From assembly GCA_964368455.1 (NCBI GenBank), contig CAYJAZ010000005.1:62001-126000 (forward strand): DNA of 64,000 nt, read 5' to 3'. The notes under the pieces were generated by a model, which saw only the letters and a program-made list of their open reading frames with translations, was not told the DNA's origin and made no database searches. This DNA comes from CAYJAZ01 sp964368455 (lineage in GTDB: Bacteria; Desulfobacterota; Desulfovibrionia; Desulfovibrionales; Desulfovibrionaceae). A program made the translations under genes and the position numbers. Below, in pieces: positions 27,345 to 36,676 of this stretch. Numbering within the stretch: the first letter of the stretch is position 1; each line of letters begins with the position of its first letter.

Positions 27345-28514
27345 ATGATGAACACTAAGAATATTATGTGGGTAGCTCCTCTTAGCCTACACGACACCTC
27401 TTCTGGTGCTGCCATACAGATAAAACTTTTCCTTGAAGAATTAGCAAAAAGAAATTTTTCTTGCACTGTATTTGGTGCTACTACTTTCGAATCAATACAA
27501 GGTTCGCTAGCATTTACAAGTAAAATTGAAAACTTCAATCAACTCAATAATGTATGGATTAATCTTGAAGAAAATAATGTTTCTTATAAATACCATAAAA
27601 CAAAATCTATTTTAACTGACCAAATGACAAGACAAGAAGAAGTGATTTTCTTGACTGAATTTATTATAGCACTAAACAAAAATAAACCTGATATTATATG
27701 CCTTTACGGTGCTTTTCCCTTAGAACTTGCAATTATTAATGAAGCAAAGAAAAGAAATATTAAAGTCTGCTTCAATATATTTAATCCAAATTACACTTAT
27801 TTTGACTTTTCATCTGTAGATTTAATATTCACTGATTCTCAAAGCACTGCCTTGCATTATAAAGAAAAATACAATGCTGATCTTACTGTGACTAATGTTT
27901 TTATCGATCCGAATAAAGTTGTTTTTAATGGCAATATGCAAAGAAAATACATCACCTTTATCAATCCTCTTCCTGCTAAAGGTGTGACATTATTTATGCG
28001 TTTAGCCCTTATAGCACAAAAAAGACAGCCATCATGGCGTTTTTTAGTAGTTGAAAGTAGAGCAAGATGGACAGAAGTTGAGCAATATTTTAAATTGCAA
28101 AGCAAGGATTTTTATAATGTTGATAAATTAGCACATTCACCTGATATTCGTGCTGTTTATGCTCTTACAAAAGTTCTTTTATTGCCCTCTTTGTGGCATG
28201 AAAGCTATGGCAGAGTCGCTACAGAAGCAAATTTAAATGGCATTCCAGTGCTTGCTTCAAATTCTGGCGGCATTAAAGAAGCTCTTAATAATGGTGGAAC
28301 ATGCCTTGAAGTTCCACAAAAATGCTTAGAAGATTTTAGCTATATTCCAAACGATGAAGAGATGGAAGAATGGTTTAGCACTCTTGAAAAAATAATGGAT
28401 GATGCAAATTACGAAAATTATTGTATAGAAGCAAAAAAATCCAGCGAAGCATTCAATCTACAAAAAAATATAGACAAAGCAGAACAAGCTCTTCTTGCTC
28501 TTTTTGAAGAATAA
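27345..28514 (+). CDS. Group 1 glycosyltransferase (GT-B fold)
   Basis: 389 residues. It adds a sugar from a nucleotide donor to an acceptor, probably in cell-surface sugar synthesis. The N-terminal domain starts with NIMWVAPLSLHDTSSGAAIQ, a glycine/serine loop as in GT4 enzymes. The C-terminal donor domain has LLPSLWHESYGRVATEANLNG, with the E-x7-E motif in which the first Glu contacts the donor sugar, then VLASNSGGIKEAL. The two tandem ATG codons (27345 and 27348) share an AGGAAA site; either could be used. It is followed after 31 bp by tyrA on the same strand, with no obvious functional link. Acceptor and donor are not predictable. Confidence 0.85.
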   Translation: MMNTKNIMWVAPLSLHDTSSGAAIQIKLFLEELAKRNFSCTVFGATTFESIQGSLAFTSKIENFNQLNNVWINLEENNVSYKYHKTKSILTDQMTRQEEVIFLTEFIIALNKNKPDIICLYGAFPLELAIINEAKKRNIKVCFNIFNPNYTYFDFSSVDLIFTDSQSTALHYKEKYNADLTVTNVFIDPNKVVFNGNMQRKYITFINPLPAKGVTLFMRLALIAQKRQPSWRFLVVESRARWTEVEQYFKLQSKDFYNVDKLAHSPDIRAVYALTKVLLLPSLWHESYGRVATEANLNGIPVLASNSGGIKEALNNGGTCLEVPQKCLEDFSYIPNDEEMEEWFSTLEKIMDDANYENYCIEAKKSSEAFNLQKNIDKAEQALLALFEE

Positions 28515-28545
28515 AAAATTAAATAGAATTTGTTAAGGTGAAAAA

Positions 28546-29421
28546 ATGTCAGAATTATTTCAAGCAAATAACACAAAAACAATCACAATAGTCGGTTTAG
28601 GTTTACTTGGTGGCTCTTATGCTATGGGATTAAAAAAAGCTGGAAACACAGTATATGGAATTGATATCAATGAAAATAGCATTAAATTTGCCCTTGAAAA
28701 TAACTATGTAGACGAAGCTGCAAGCAAGGATTTTAAAAAATTCTTAAATACTTGCGATATCCTTGTATTATGTCTCTATCCAAATAGCATGCTCTCCTGG
28801 TTAAAAGAACATGTTGCTGACATCAATCCCAAAGCCCTCATTACAGATGTTTGTGGAGTTAAAAGCACTTTTATTTATGAAGCTCAAGAAATTTTGAAAC
28901 CCTATGGTATTGAATTTTTTGCTTCGCATCCAATGCGTGGAAAGGAAGTTATAGGAATAGAAAATGCCGATTGTGCTATGTTCAAAGACGCCAATCTTAT
29001 TTTATGCCCAACTAAAGAGAACACAATCCAAGGCGAACAAACAGTTATAGCATTAGGCAAAAGCTTATCTTTTTCTATTTTCCCAATACTTTCACCAGAA
29101 AAACACGATGAAATGATTGCCTTTTTAAGCCAACTTTCACACGTTATTGCTGTGAGCCTCATGACAAGTAAAAACACAGACAATCTTGTGCAATATTCAG
29201 GCGATAGTTTTAGAGACTTAACACGAATTGCTAATATAGACGAACACTTATGGACAGAACTCTTTATAGCAAATAAAGATTTACTTTGTGCTGAAATCGA
29301 TCTTTTTGTCAATACTCTCAATAGATTTAAAGAGCATATCAAGAATGAAGAAAAAGAAGAAATGAAAGATATTTTCAGGCTTTCAACAAAGAATAGACTA
29401 GCTTTTAATAAAAAATCATAA
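28546..29421 (+). CDS. tyrA: Prephenate (or arogenate) dehydrogenase
   Basis: 291 residues, normal for a single-domain TyrA without chorismate mutase or ACT domain. It oxidatively decarboxylates prephenate on the way to tyrosine. The NAD-binding loop is VGLGLLGGSYAMGLK near residues 16-30, ending in the acidic GIDIN. ITDVCGVKS and the catalytic-His segment SHPMRGKEVIG (about 125) are as in the family; the second His lies in SQLSHVIAVSL. AAGGTG precedes the ATG. The C-terminal 30 residues are highly charged. The neighbour upstream is a glycosyltransferase, so this is not part of an aromatic amino acid operon here. Confidence 0.88.
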   Translation: MSELFQANNTKTITIVGLGLLGGSYAMGLKKAGNTVYGIDINENSIKFALENNYVDEAASKDFKKFLNTCDILVLCLYPNSMLSWLKEHVADINPKALITDVCGVKSTFIYEAQEILKPYGIEFFASHPMRGKEVIGIENADCAMFKDANLILCPTKENTIQGEQTVIALGKSLSFSIFPILSPEKHDEMIAFLSQLSHVIAVSLMTSKNTDNLVQYSGDSFRDLTRIANIDEHLWTELFIANKDLLCAEIDLFVNTLNRFKEHIKNEEKEEMKDIFRLSTKNRLAFNKKS

Positions 29422-29490
29422 TTTCTAAATTTCTCCTCAACAAAATTTTTTGTGAAAATCTATATAAAAAATACTAAAAATATCATTACC

Positions 29491-29519
29491 TTGACAAAGA
29501 AACAAAGAAATGTTATTAG
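29491..29519 (+). promoter_or_regulatory. Candidate sigma-70 promoter of the TVP38-rhodanese operon
   Basis: TTGACA (29491-29496), 17-bp spacer, then TATTAG (29514-29519) preceded by a TGN extended -10. It lies 109 bp before the TVP38 ATG. Confidence 0.45.
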
Positions 29520-29627
29520 ATATAATAATGCTTAGAAAAGCAAATTTTATTGCATAGGGAAAGTGCAAACAGGTTTTAAGTGGTTTGAAAAGTTTATATT
29601 GTGTTAACAGTATTAAGGGGAAACTTC

Positions 29628-30281
29628 ATGAAAAACTGGCTGAAATTGTTTTTATTTGTCTTTATTGTTGCTCTTTTAGTTTATTTAGCACGAGTCTATA
29701 AACTTGAAGAGAGTATAGCTGGCGTCAAAACTTGGGTTGAAGCACAAGGTGTTATAGCACCACTCATCTATATAGCTATATATATTCTTGCAACTGTACT
29801 TGCCGTTCCTGCAGCTGCACTTACGCTTATGGCAGCACCAATTTTTGGTGTTTTTTTTGGAGTTCTCTACGTCTTTATTGGTGCGAATATTGGAGCTTCT
29901 TTGTGTTTTCTTATTTCAAAATATTTTGCAAGAAACACTATCAAGGGCATTTTGGATAAAAATGAAAAATTCAAAAAACTAGAAGATCTTACAGAAAAAA
30001 ATGGCTATATTATAGTTGCTATTACAAGACTTGTTCCTCTCTTTCCATTCAATCTATTAAATTATGGATTTGGCCTTACAAATATTCCTTTCAAGGTTTA
30101 TTTTATTTGGACAGCACTTTGCATTCTGCCTGGCACTATTCTTTATGTTGCTGGCGTTGGTGCATTGACTTATGCCATTGAACACGGAGAAGTTCCTTGG
30201 TCATTAGTCGCTATTGCAGTAAGTATTCTTGCTATTATTACCTTTGTTGTGAAAAAGGCAAAATCAAGATTAAAAGAATAA
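29628..30281 (+). CDS. TVP38/TMEM64 (DedA-like) family membrane protein
   Basis: 217 residues from the ATG at 29628, which has AAGGGG seven bases upstream; a GTG at 29601 has no such site. About five to six hydrophobic segments are seen. The core has the re-entrant motif region ALTLMAAPIFGVFFGVLYVFIG and the conserved FPFNLLNYGFGLT. The family (E. coli YdjX and YdjZ) sits in the inner membrane and is tied to lipid movement, but its exact role is not settled. It is the first gene of a four-gene run with an Fe-S flavoprotein, a CCG-domain protein and a rhodanese. In E. coli ydjX/ydjZ likewise sit beside the rhodanese gene ynjE. Confidence 0.85.
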   Translation: MKNWLKLFLFVFIVALLVYLARVYKLEESIAGVKTWVEAQGVIAPLIYIAIYILATVLAVPAAALTLMAAPIFGVFFGVLYVFIGANIGASLCFLISKYFARNTIKGILDKNEKFKKLEDLTEKNGYIIVAITRLVPLFPFNLLNYGFGLTNIPFKVYFIWTALCILPGTILYVAGVGALTYAIEHGEVPWSLVAIAVSILAIITFVVKKAKSRLKE

Positions 30282-30324
30282 TCAATCATTTCACTATACT
30301 AATCATAAAATACGGGGTAAATTT

Positions 30325-32169
30325 ATGAGTGTACATTTCAGTGAAAAGATCATAGAAAAAGCACAAACAATTGCGAATGAATGCCAAGGACACAACAAAG
30401 CTTTTTGCACTAGCCGTTGTCCTATGCATACAGATGTGCTTGGATATATTGATCTTATTAAAGAAGACAAAGTAGAAGATGCCATTAAGCTGATCAGAGA
30501 AAAACTCTTTCTTCCAGCTTCTCTTGGCCGCATTTGTGCTCATCCTTGTGAAGCTGAGTGCAGAAGTAATAAAGAATTTAGTGAACCATTAGCTATTGCC
30601 GCATTAAAAAGATATGCTGCTGATAATGCTGACAATGAATCCCTTTGGGATATGTCAAAAAAAGAAGAAACAGGTAAGAAAATAGCTGTCATCGGTGCTG
30701 GACCAGCTGGAGCCCAAGCCGCACTTGACTTGATTAGAGAGGGACATGCTGTCACTGTGTATGAAGCCTTACCTTATCTTGGTGGTATGATGCGTGTTGG
30801 CATTCCTGCTTACAGGCTTCCGAGAAATATTATTGATTATGAATACAGCTATTTAGAAAAATTAGGCGTGAAATTTGTCATGAATACAAAGATAGGCAAG
30901 GATCTTGCTTTTGAAAAAATTCGTGAAGAAAATGACGCTCTTATTGTGGCTATTGGCGCCCATAAAGGCAGTGTTATTCCAAGTAAAGGTGGCGATTGTG
31001 AAAATATCACAAATGCTGTTGACTTCTTGAAAAAAGCTTCACTTGAAGGAAAAACTGATCTGCCTTGTAAAAAAGTTATCGTCATTGGTGGTGGCGACGT
31101 TGCAATGGACTGTGCAAGAACAGCTTTAAGGCTTGGAGCTGAAAAAGTGAGCCTTTTATCACTTGAAAGTCTTAACATTCTTCCTGCTTCTAAGCATGAG
31201 CAAGAAGGAGCTCTTGAAGAAAATGTTCAATTTTTGTGCGGCTATGGCGATGTTGAATTTTTCTCACAAGAAGTTAATGGAAGAAAAATTCTTTCTTCTG
31301 CTCTTTTTAAAGAATGTCTGTCTATTTTTGATGAAAATAATGCTTTCAATCCAAAATACGGCGACAATAGCATTTCCATTGATTGCGATACTGTTATTTT
31401 TGCTACCGGCCAACTCACTGAAAACATTGAAGGCTGCACAATAGAACAAGCAAGAAATGGCAGATTCACTAAAGATGCACTCACAAATGCAACAGTTTTA
31501 GAAGATGTCTTTGTTGCAGGCGATTGTGCTGGAACTGTTATTGTTGTTGAAGCTATGGCTTCTGGCAGAAAGGCAGCAAGATCTGTCATGCGATATTTAG
31601 ACGGCAAAGCTCTTGATTTTGAAAGAAATTTTTCAGAAGAAGTAGGCAATATTTCAAAATTAAACATACCTCTACCAGAAAATATCACAAAGCAATCTAG
31701 AAAGCATACTAAAATGGTAGATGCTCTTGAAAGAGTGAAGAATTTTGACGAATGCGATCTAGGTTTTAGCAAGGAAGAAGCTATTCTAGAGGCTTCACGC
31801 TGTTTAAAATGTGAATGTAAAAAATGCATGATTGAATGTATTATGCTCAATGATTTCACTCAATATCCTGGTGAATTATTTAGTAATTTCATGCAAGACA
31901 AGCAATTAGATCCAAAGATCGCCTATTCTTGTAATATGTGTGATCAATGCACACTTGTTTGTCCTGAAGATTACAAATTTTCAGATCTTTTTGGCCTTAT
32001 GCGAAAAGATTTCATCAAGGCAAATAATGGCAATTCGCCAATGAAGGGACATAAAGCCATCAATATACATCAATTCTTAGGATTTTCTTCTTTCTTCACC
32101 ACTAAATTCAAAGGTAAGAAAAGCAATACACAAGAAAATAAATTAGGAGGAGGACAAAATCATGGGTAG
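30325..32169 (+). CDS. GltD-type FAD/NAD(P) oxidoreductase with extra C-terminal Fe-S clusters
   Basis: 614 residues. The N-terminus has the Fe-S helical domain of the glutamate synthase small-subunit family (CTSRCPMHTD and ICAHPCEAEC). The FAD motif VIGAGPAGAQAALDL lies near 120 and the NAD(P) motif VIGGGDVAMDCAR near 252; VFVAGDCAG near 394 is the second FAD contact. The last about 120 residues add two cysteine motifs, CLKCECKKCMIEC and CNMCDQCTLVCP, typical of [4Fe-4S] or HdrC-like electron transfer domains. It should pass electrons between NAD(P)H and an Fe-S partner, probably the CCG protein whose gene overlaps its end by 8 bp. Substrate unknown; a role in sulfur or disulfide chemistry is suggested by the rhodanese two genes on. 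Confidence 0.87.
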   Translation: MSVHFSEKIIEKAQTIANECQGHNKAFCTSRCPMHTDVLGYIDLIKEDKVEDAIKLIREKLFLPASLGRICAHPCEAECRSNKEFSEPLAIAALKRYAADNADNESLWDMSKKEETGKKIAVIGAGPAGAQAALDLIREGHAVTVYEALPYLGGMMRVGIPAYRLPRNIIDYEYSYLEKLGVKFVMNTKIGKDLAFEKIREENDALIVAIGAHKGSVIPSKGGDCENITNAVDFLKKASLEGKTDLPCKKVIVIGGGDVAMDCARTALRLGAEKVSLLSLESLNILPASKHEQEGALEENVQFLCGYGDVEFFSQEVNGRKILSSALFKECLSIFDENNAFNPKYGDNSISIDCDTVIFATGQLTENIEGCTIEQARNGRFTKDALTNATVLEDVFVAGDCAGTVIVVEAMASGRKAARSVMRYLDGKALDFERNFSEEVGNISKLNIPLPENITKQSRKHTKMVDALERVKNFDECDLGFSKEEAILEASRCLKCECKKCMIECIMLNDFTQYPGELFSNFMQDKQLDPKIAYSCNMCDQCTLVCPEDYKFSDLFGLMRKDFIKANNGNSPMKGHKAINIHQFLGFSSFFTTKFKGKKSNTQENKLGGGQNHG

Positions 32170-32923
32170 AAAAGCATTTATTGCAGGTTGTGCGCTCTCC
32201 TCTTATAATCCGGACTTAGTCATTCAAACAGTAGAACATTTAAAAAATGTTTTTCCAGATCTTTCTGTTATACAAAAATGTTGCGGCAAGCCAACAAAAG
32301 CTTTGGGACAAGAAGATGCCTTTCATGAAAGATTTCAAGGACTTTTGAACGATTTAAAAGAATGCGAAATAGATGAAGTTGTTGTTGGCTGTCAAAGTTG
32401 TTATAAGGTTATGGAATTAGACAAGAATTTAAAAGTCACTTCCCTTTGGGCTCTTCTGCCTGAAATAGGCCTTCCTCCAGCATTAGTAAATAAAGCAAAG
32501 GATTCCGAAGTTGTTTTTTCCATACACGATTCTTGCTCTATCAGACCTTATTCACAAATCCATAATGGCATTCGCTGGATAGTTAAAGAATTGGGCTATA
32601 AAGCAGTTGAACCTGAAAAAACTAAAGAGACAACAAGATGTTGTGGTTTTGGCGGTATGGTTGTACCTGCAAATCCAGAAGTCGCTCTAAAGGTTATGAA
32701 AAGAAGGGTTTCTGATTTCCCAACACAAGAGGTAGTCACTTATTGTGCAGCTTGTAGGCAATCAATGCTCATGGGCGGAGCAAAGGCGTGGCATATATTA
32801 GATTTGATCTTTGGCGATGTTGTTCATCCAAATGATGCACCCCCTGAAGACACTCTTTCAAAACCTGTCACCGCATGGGTAAACAGATTTAAAACCAAAA
32901 GAAGAATTCAAAGTTTACATTAA
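32162..32923 (+). CDS. HdrB-like protein with two CCG domains
   Basis: 253 residues. Two cysteine-rich repeats are seen: CALSS ... KCCGKP ... GCQSC in the first half and HDSCSIR ... RCCGFGG ... YCAACRQ in the second. This is the CCG arrangement of heterodisulfide reductase subunit B, glycolate oxidase GlpC and LutA families, which bind non-cubane or [4Fe-4S] clusters. The ATG lies inside the end of the flavoprotein gene (8-bp overlap), with GGAGGAGG upstream, so the two are almost certainly made together and act as a complex. The protein lacks a membrane segment and is cytoplasmic. A disulfide or sulfur-containing substrate is plausible but inferred. Confidence 0.85.
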   Translation: MGRKAFIAGCALSSYNPDLVIQTVEHLKNVFPDLSVIQKCCGKPTKALGQEDAFHERFQGLLNDLKECEIDEVVVGCQSCYKVMELDKNLKVTSLWALLPEIGLPPALVNKAKDSEVVFSIHDSCSIRPYSQIHNGIRWIVKELGYKAVEPEKTKETTRCCGFGGMVVPANPEVALKVMKRRVSDFPTQEVVTYCAACRQSMLMGGAKAWHILDLIFGDVVHPNDAPPEDTLSKPVTAWVNRFKTKRRIQSLH

Positions 32924-32953
32924 TTTTATGATTAACCATATAAAGGAGTTTTT

Positions 32954-33979
32954 ATGAAGAAAATTATAGGCATTTTTACATTGATTTCAACACTTTTTGG
33001 CATTGATCTTGCTTCTGGCCCACAGGCTTTTGCTGGTCAAGATATTGGTAATTTTATCTCAGCACAAGAGCTTAAAGCAAAGATTGATAAAAAAGATCCA
33101 GATCTTATTCTTATAGGTGTTCTTCACAATAAAAAGAGATACATACCAGGAAATAATGCAGGTAGACCTATCGATGGTTCTTACACAGTATGGCGTCCTG
33201 ACTATAGTGGCAAAGACTCAAGTGAAGCCATCGCACCTGCTGTAACAGGCTTTAGAAAGTCAAAAGAATACATGGAAACACTTTTATCAAAAGCTGGTGC
33301 TACAAAAGATTCTGAAATCGTTGTTTACAGTGCAGATGCTATGCACGATGCCGCAAGAGTTTATTGGCAAATAAAACTTTTAGGGCATGATGATGTAAAA
33401 ATGCTTGATGGCGGTGTAAATGCATGGCGTAAAGCTGGCTTTACAGATGGCAGCTCTAAAGATCTTGTTGATGAAAAAGTAAAAACTAATTATAAAGCAG
33501 AGTCTTATGACGTTGATGAAAGCAATGTTAACGTAGAACAAGTTTTAGCCGCTTTAGACAATCCAGATGAATGGGTTGTTATTGATACACGTTCAGTTGG
33601 CGAACAAAATGGCGAAAAAACTGGTTCTTCTGGCGGTGCATACGGAACAGGCGGCCTCAAAGGCTCATTAAATATCGAATGGAAAAATGCGTTAAATAAA
33701 GATCACACTCTCAAAACAAAAGCAGAGCTCAAAGAACTTTATAAAGACATCAAAGGAAGAAAAGTTATAACTTTCTGCCAATCTGGTGTCCGTTCTGCAC
33801 ATACTCAAGCTGTTTTAGAAGAAGTTCTTGATATGGATGATGTGTACAACTACGACGGTTCTTGGATTGAGCTTACCTACATAGCTTCAGAAGCAAGCAA
33901 TAATGTTGTTGATAAGAAATTAAAAGAAGAAGTTAAAAAACATCTCAGCAATTGGAAAGATAATGGTAAGCCAATCTAA
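32954..33979 (+). CDS. Exported two-domain rhodanese (thiosulfate sulfurtransferase, YnjE-like)
   Basis: 341 residues. A signal peptide is clear (KKIIGIFTLISTLFGIDLA, cleavage probably near FAG at about 28). Two rhodanese domains follow: the first (about 35-175) has no catalytic Cys in the expected place (YSADAMHD), the second (about 190-310) has the active loop FCQSGVRSAH. It should carry sulfur as a persulfide in the periplasm. The fourth gene of the TVP38-flavoprotein-CCG run, 30 bp after the CCG gene, with AAGGAG before the ATG. E. coli YnjE is the nearest match I can name, and the genes beyond the terminator match ynjBCD and ynjF, which strengthens that assignment. Confidence 0.87.
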   Translation: MKKIIGIFTLISTLFGIDLASGPQAFAGQDIGNFISAQELKAKIDKKDPDLILIGVLHNKKRYIPGNNAGRPIDGSYTVWRPDYSGKDSSEAIAPAVTGFRKSKEYMETLLSKAGATKDSEIVVYSADAMHDAARVYWQIKLLGHDDVKMLDGGVNAWRKAGFTDGSSKDLVDEKVKTNYKAESYDVDESNVNVEQVLAALDNPDEWVVIDTRSVGEQNGEKTGSSGGAYGTGGLKGSLNIEWKNALNKDHTLKTKAELKELYKDIKGRKVITFCQSGVRSAHTQAVLEEVLDMDDVYNYDGSWIELTYIASEASNNVVDKKLKEEVKKHLSNWKDNGKPI

Positions 33980-34015
33980 TATTTAGATTAAAATTTTTCA
34001 AAACATTAAAATCTT

Positions 34016-34043
34016 AAGCCCTTATGAAAGAATAAGGGCTTTT
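34016..34043. terminator. Bidirectional rho-independent terminator
   Basis: Stem AAGCCCTTAT with ATAAGGGCTT around a short loop, then TTTTTC. It separates the convergent rhodanese gene and ABC transporter operon. Confidence 0.85.
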
Positions 34044-34067
34044 TCTAAATTAATAGTACCTTTATTT

Positions 34068-35051
34068 TCAATAAATTGAAACTATTTCTATAGCAACTTT
34101 TTGCCCTATAGAATAATTTTGTTCAAAATAGGTGTCTATTTTTAAATCGCAATCTTTCAACTTTATTCTTGTGGCTTTTGCGTGTGGAAATATTTTTTCT
34201 ATACTGTATTTTCCTTCTGAAGAAGCAATTAATTGAATTTTATTTGGCCTTATATAAATACATTCTAATTTATTATATTCATTGTTTAAACATATATCTG
34301 AATACAAAGTTTTGAATACATTAGCCTCAAGTTTTCCGCATATTTTATTGTATTCTCCCATAAAAAGGGCTGTTTGCTCTTTTCTTGGAGCATAGTAGAT
34401 ATGCATAGGATCTTGCTTTTCAATAACCTTACCCTCATGTAAGAAAATCACTTCATCGGCTAACCTCAAACTTTCTTCAATATCGTGCGTGACAAAGATT
34501 AAGGTAAGACAAAGTTCTTTTTGTAATTTTTTTAGAACTTCGCCTAATTCTATACGTAAATTATAGTCAAGACTTGAAAAAGGTTCATCTAATAAAAGAA
34601 TTTTTGGAGAAAGCACTAAAGAACGTGCAAGAGCAACTCTTTGTTTTTGTCCGCCTGAAAGCTCGTGAGGCATATTGTGTTTTAAGTCTTCTATATGCAG
34701 ATATTTCATATATTTATCACAAATTTCCTCTCTTTCTTTTTGCGGAATTTTCTGTATTTTTAAACTATAAGACACATTTTCAAACACAGTCATATGCGGA
34801 AAGAGTAAAGCTTCTTGAAAAATATAGCCTATATTTCTCTTTTGTATTGAAATATCAGTGATATTATTATCATTTAAAAATATTTCGCCTCTGTCTGGCT
34901 TTTCAATGCCTGCGATAGTTTTAAGCAAGGTCGACTTACCACTACCAGAAGCACCTAATATCACATAAAATTTATTTTGAATAAGAGTTAAATCTATCTT
35001 CTCCAAAACTTGTTTTTCTTTATAGGCTTTACATATATTTATTATTTTCAT
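34068..35051 (-). CDS. ABC transporter ATP-binding protein (YnjD-like)
   Basis: 327 residues from the ATG at 35051, which has AGGTG seven bases upstream; an in-frame GTG at 35060 is less likely. Walker A is GASGSGKST, the signature is LSGGQKQR, Walker B is LLLDEP and the switch His is in THD. The first about 225 residues are the ATPase; the last about 100 resemble a TOBE-like regulatory tail as in spermidine/iron/sulfate importers, longer than in E. coli YnjD. It powers uptake through the two permeases encoded upstream in the same operon (binding protein, permease, permease, ATPase). Substrate unknown for this family. Confidence 0.88.
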   Translation of the reverse strand: MKIINICKAYKEKQVLEKIDLTLIQNKFYVILGASGSGKSTLLKTIAGIEKPDRGEIFLNDNNITDISIQKRNIGYIFQEALLFPHMTVFENVSYSLKIQKIPQKEREEICDKYMKYLHIEDLKHNMPHELSGGQKQRVALARSLVLSPKILLLDEPFSSLDYNLRIELGEVLKKLQKELCLTLIFVTHDIEESLRLADEVIFLHEGKVIEKQDPMHIYYAPRKEQTALFMGEYNKICGKLEANVFKTLYSDICLNNEYNKLECIYIRPNKIQLIASSEGKYSIEKIFPHAKATRIKLKDCDLKIDTYFEQNYSIGQKVAIEIVSIY

Positions 35052-35060
35052 TCTATTCAC

Positions 35061-35819
35061 CTAATATAATTGACTGTTTTTATTAACAAAAAAAGAAGAA
35101 AGAGAAAAGACAATTAAATTTATCAATAAAAAACAAATACTTATCAAAGAAGTATTTTGCATATCAAAAGAAGCGATAAAGGGATAGTAGATGCCAGAAA
35201 GAGTAACTACAAGGCCACCACCTATAAGAAAAGTCGCAAAATATTCAGACAAAGAAATAAGAAATGTAATACTCATTGAAAGAGCAATTCCTGAACTCAA
35301 AAGAGGTAAGAGAATTTTTCTCAATGTATAAAAAGAAGAGGCTCCTAATATTTCTGAAATATGCTCATAATCTTTTGAAATACCGCTCCAAAAGGTTATA
35401 CCTATATTTATGGCATATGGCAAACACAAAAAAAGTTGTGCTATCAAGACACCAAGAAAGGTATTTGCTAAAGATATTCGTAACATAAGCATGTGTATTC
35501 CAATAAATAAGGAAATTGCTGGAAAAAGTAGAGGCAAAGTGAAGAAAGCTATAAGTAGATTTTTTCCTCTAAAATTCAACCTCACAAGGCCTCGAGCGAT
35601 GATAAAGCCAAAGAAAGTAGAAATTAAAGCACATAAAAGGCCGAGACTTATAGTTGCAAATAAAGATTCAATAAAAATCTTCGTATCTAATAATTCTAAG
35701 AAATAATTTATTGAATAATTTCTTGGAATAAGCAATGGAAAAGGATAAGAGACAACTATTGAAAATAACAAAGAAAAAATAAAAGAAAGCGAGAAAAAAA
35801 CGAGAGTAATTATTTTCAT
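35061..35819 (-). CDS. ABC transporter permease (second)
   Basis: 252 residues with six hydrophobic segments. The binding-protein-dependent transport motif lies near SEILGASSFYTLRKILLPLL, where EAA-G-----------P contacts the ATPase. It overlaps the stop of the first permease by 4 bp (ATGA) and ends 9 bp before the ATPase ATG, so the set is translationally coupled. Together with the first permease it forms the membrane channel; in E. coli YnjC both halves are one fused protein, so this cluster has the split form. Confidence 0.85.
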   Translation of the reverse strand: MKIITLVFFSLSFIFSLLFSIVVSYPFPLLIPRNYSINYFLELLDTKIFIESLFATISLGLLCALISTFFGFIIARGLVRLNFRGKNLLIAFFTLPLLFPAISLFIGIHMLMLRISLANTFLGVLIAQLFLCLPYAINIGITFWSGISKDYEHISEILGASSFYTLRKILLPLLSSGIALSMSITFLISLSEYFATFLIGGGLVVTLSGIYYPFIASFDMQNTSLISICFLLINLIVFSLSSFFVNKNSQLY

Positions 35820-36676
35820 TTCTTACACCTATCTATCGCTTTTGAAAGTATTAATGTTAACAAAGCACCTAGTATAATATTTATAAAAAGCAAGAGAATA
35901 TTAAGAGCCATTGCTTTTGGAAAATCTAATAATTCAGGGCTTGTATAGTATTTAAAAATCAATTGAGAAAGACTTTGCTGCTTTACGCTTGTAAGCAACA
36001 TCGGCACTTCATAAGAACCTAAATTATAAGAAAATAAAATGAGAGCACTCCAAATAATTGCATGTTTACATAAAGGAATATAAAGACTTGTAATAGTTTG
36101 AAAATGATTTGCTCCTAGGATTGTGCTTATAGTATAATATTCATTTCTAATTTTTTTCATAATGCTCACTAAAAAAAGCATCACAAAGGGAGTTCCTTTC
36201 AGGGTGTAGGCGAAAATAATACCTAAAGCTAAGTTATTATAAAGAATACCAATGGAATTTTCTATGCCAAAGACATGCAAAAAGCGAAACAAAAGGCCTG
36301 TGTCTGAAAACATAAAAAAGACGAGAAAAACAATATATAAATAAGGTAAAATCAAAAAAACTTTCGCTAATTTTTCTAAAAGAAATGAAGTTATCTTTTC
36401 TTTTGTAAAAACAAGGTATTGAGCAAAATAAATCCCAAGAATAAGGCTTAATATTGTTGAAGATAATGCTATGTAAATAGAAAAAAAGAAAGAAGAAAGA
36501 AAATTTTTAGATTTGAATATATCTACATAAAATGACAATGAAAATTCATTAAAATCAAAGGCAGGAATATAGCCCAAACTCTCTATACCAACTAAAAAAA
36601 AGCCTCCGCCTATAAAAAGGCAATAAAAAAAGAGAGGAAAAGCAAAATAGCCTAAAAATTTCAAATAAAAGGGCAT
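35816..36676 (-). CDS. ABC transporter permease (first)
   Basis: 286 residues from the ATG at 36676, which overlaps the TAA stop of the binding-protein gene (TAATG); an upstream TTG is less likely. Six membrane segments are seen, and the ATPase-contact loop is STILGANHFQTITSLYIPLC. It should sit in the inner membrane and pair with the second permease. The rather Phe-rich composition matches the AT-rich genome and has no special meaning. Confidence 0.84.
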   Translation of the reverse strand: MPFYLKFLGYFAFPLFFYCLFIGGGFFLVGIESLGYIPAFDFNEFSLSFYVDIFKSKNFLSSFFFSIYIALSSTILSLILGIYFAQYLVFTKEKITSFLLEKLAKVFLILPYLYIVFLVFFMFSDTGLLFRFLHVFGIENSIGILYNNLALGIIFAYTLKGTPFVMLFLVSIMKKIRNEYYTISTILGANHFQTITSLYIPLCKHAIIWSALILFSYNLGSYEVPMLLTSVKQQSLSQLIFKYYTSPELLDFPKAMALNILLLFINIILGALLTLILSKAIDRCKK

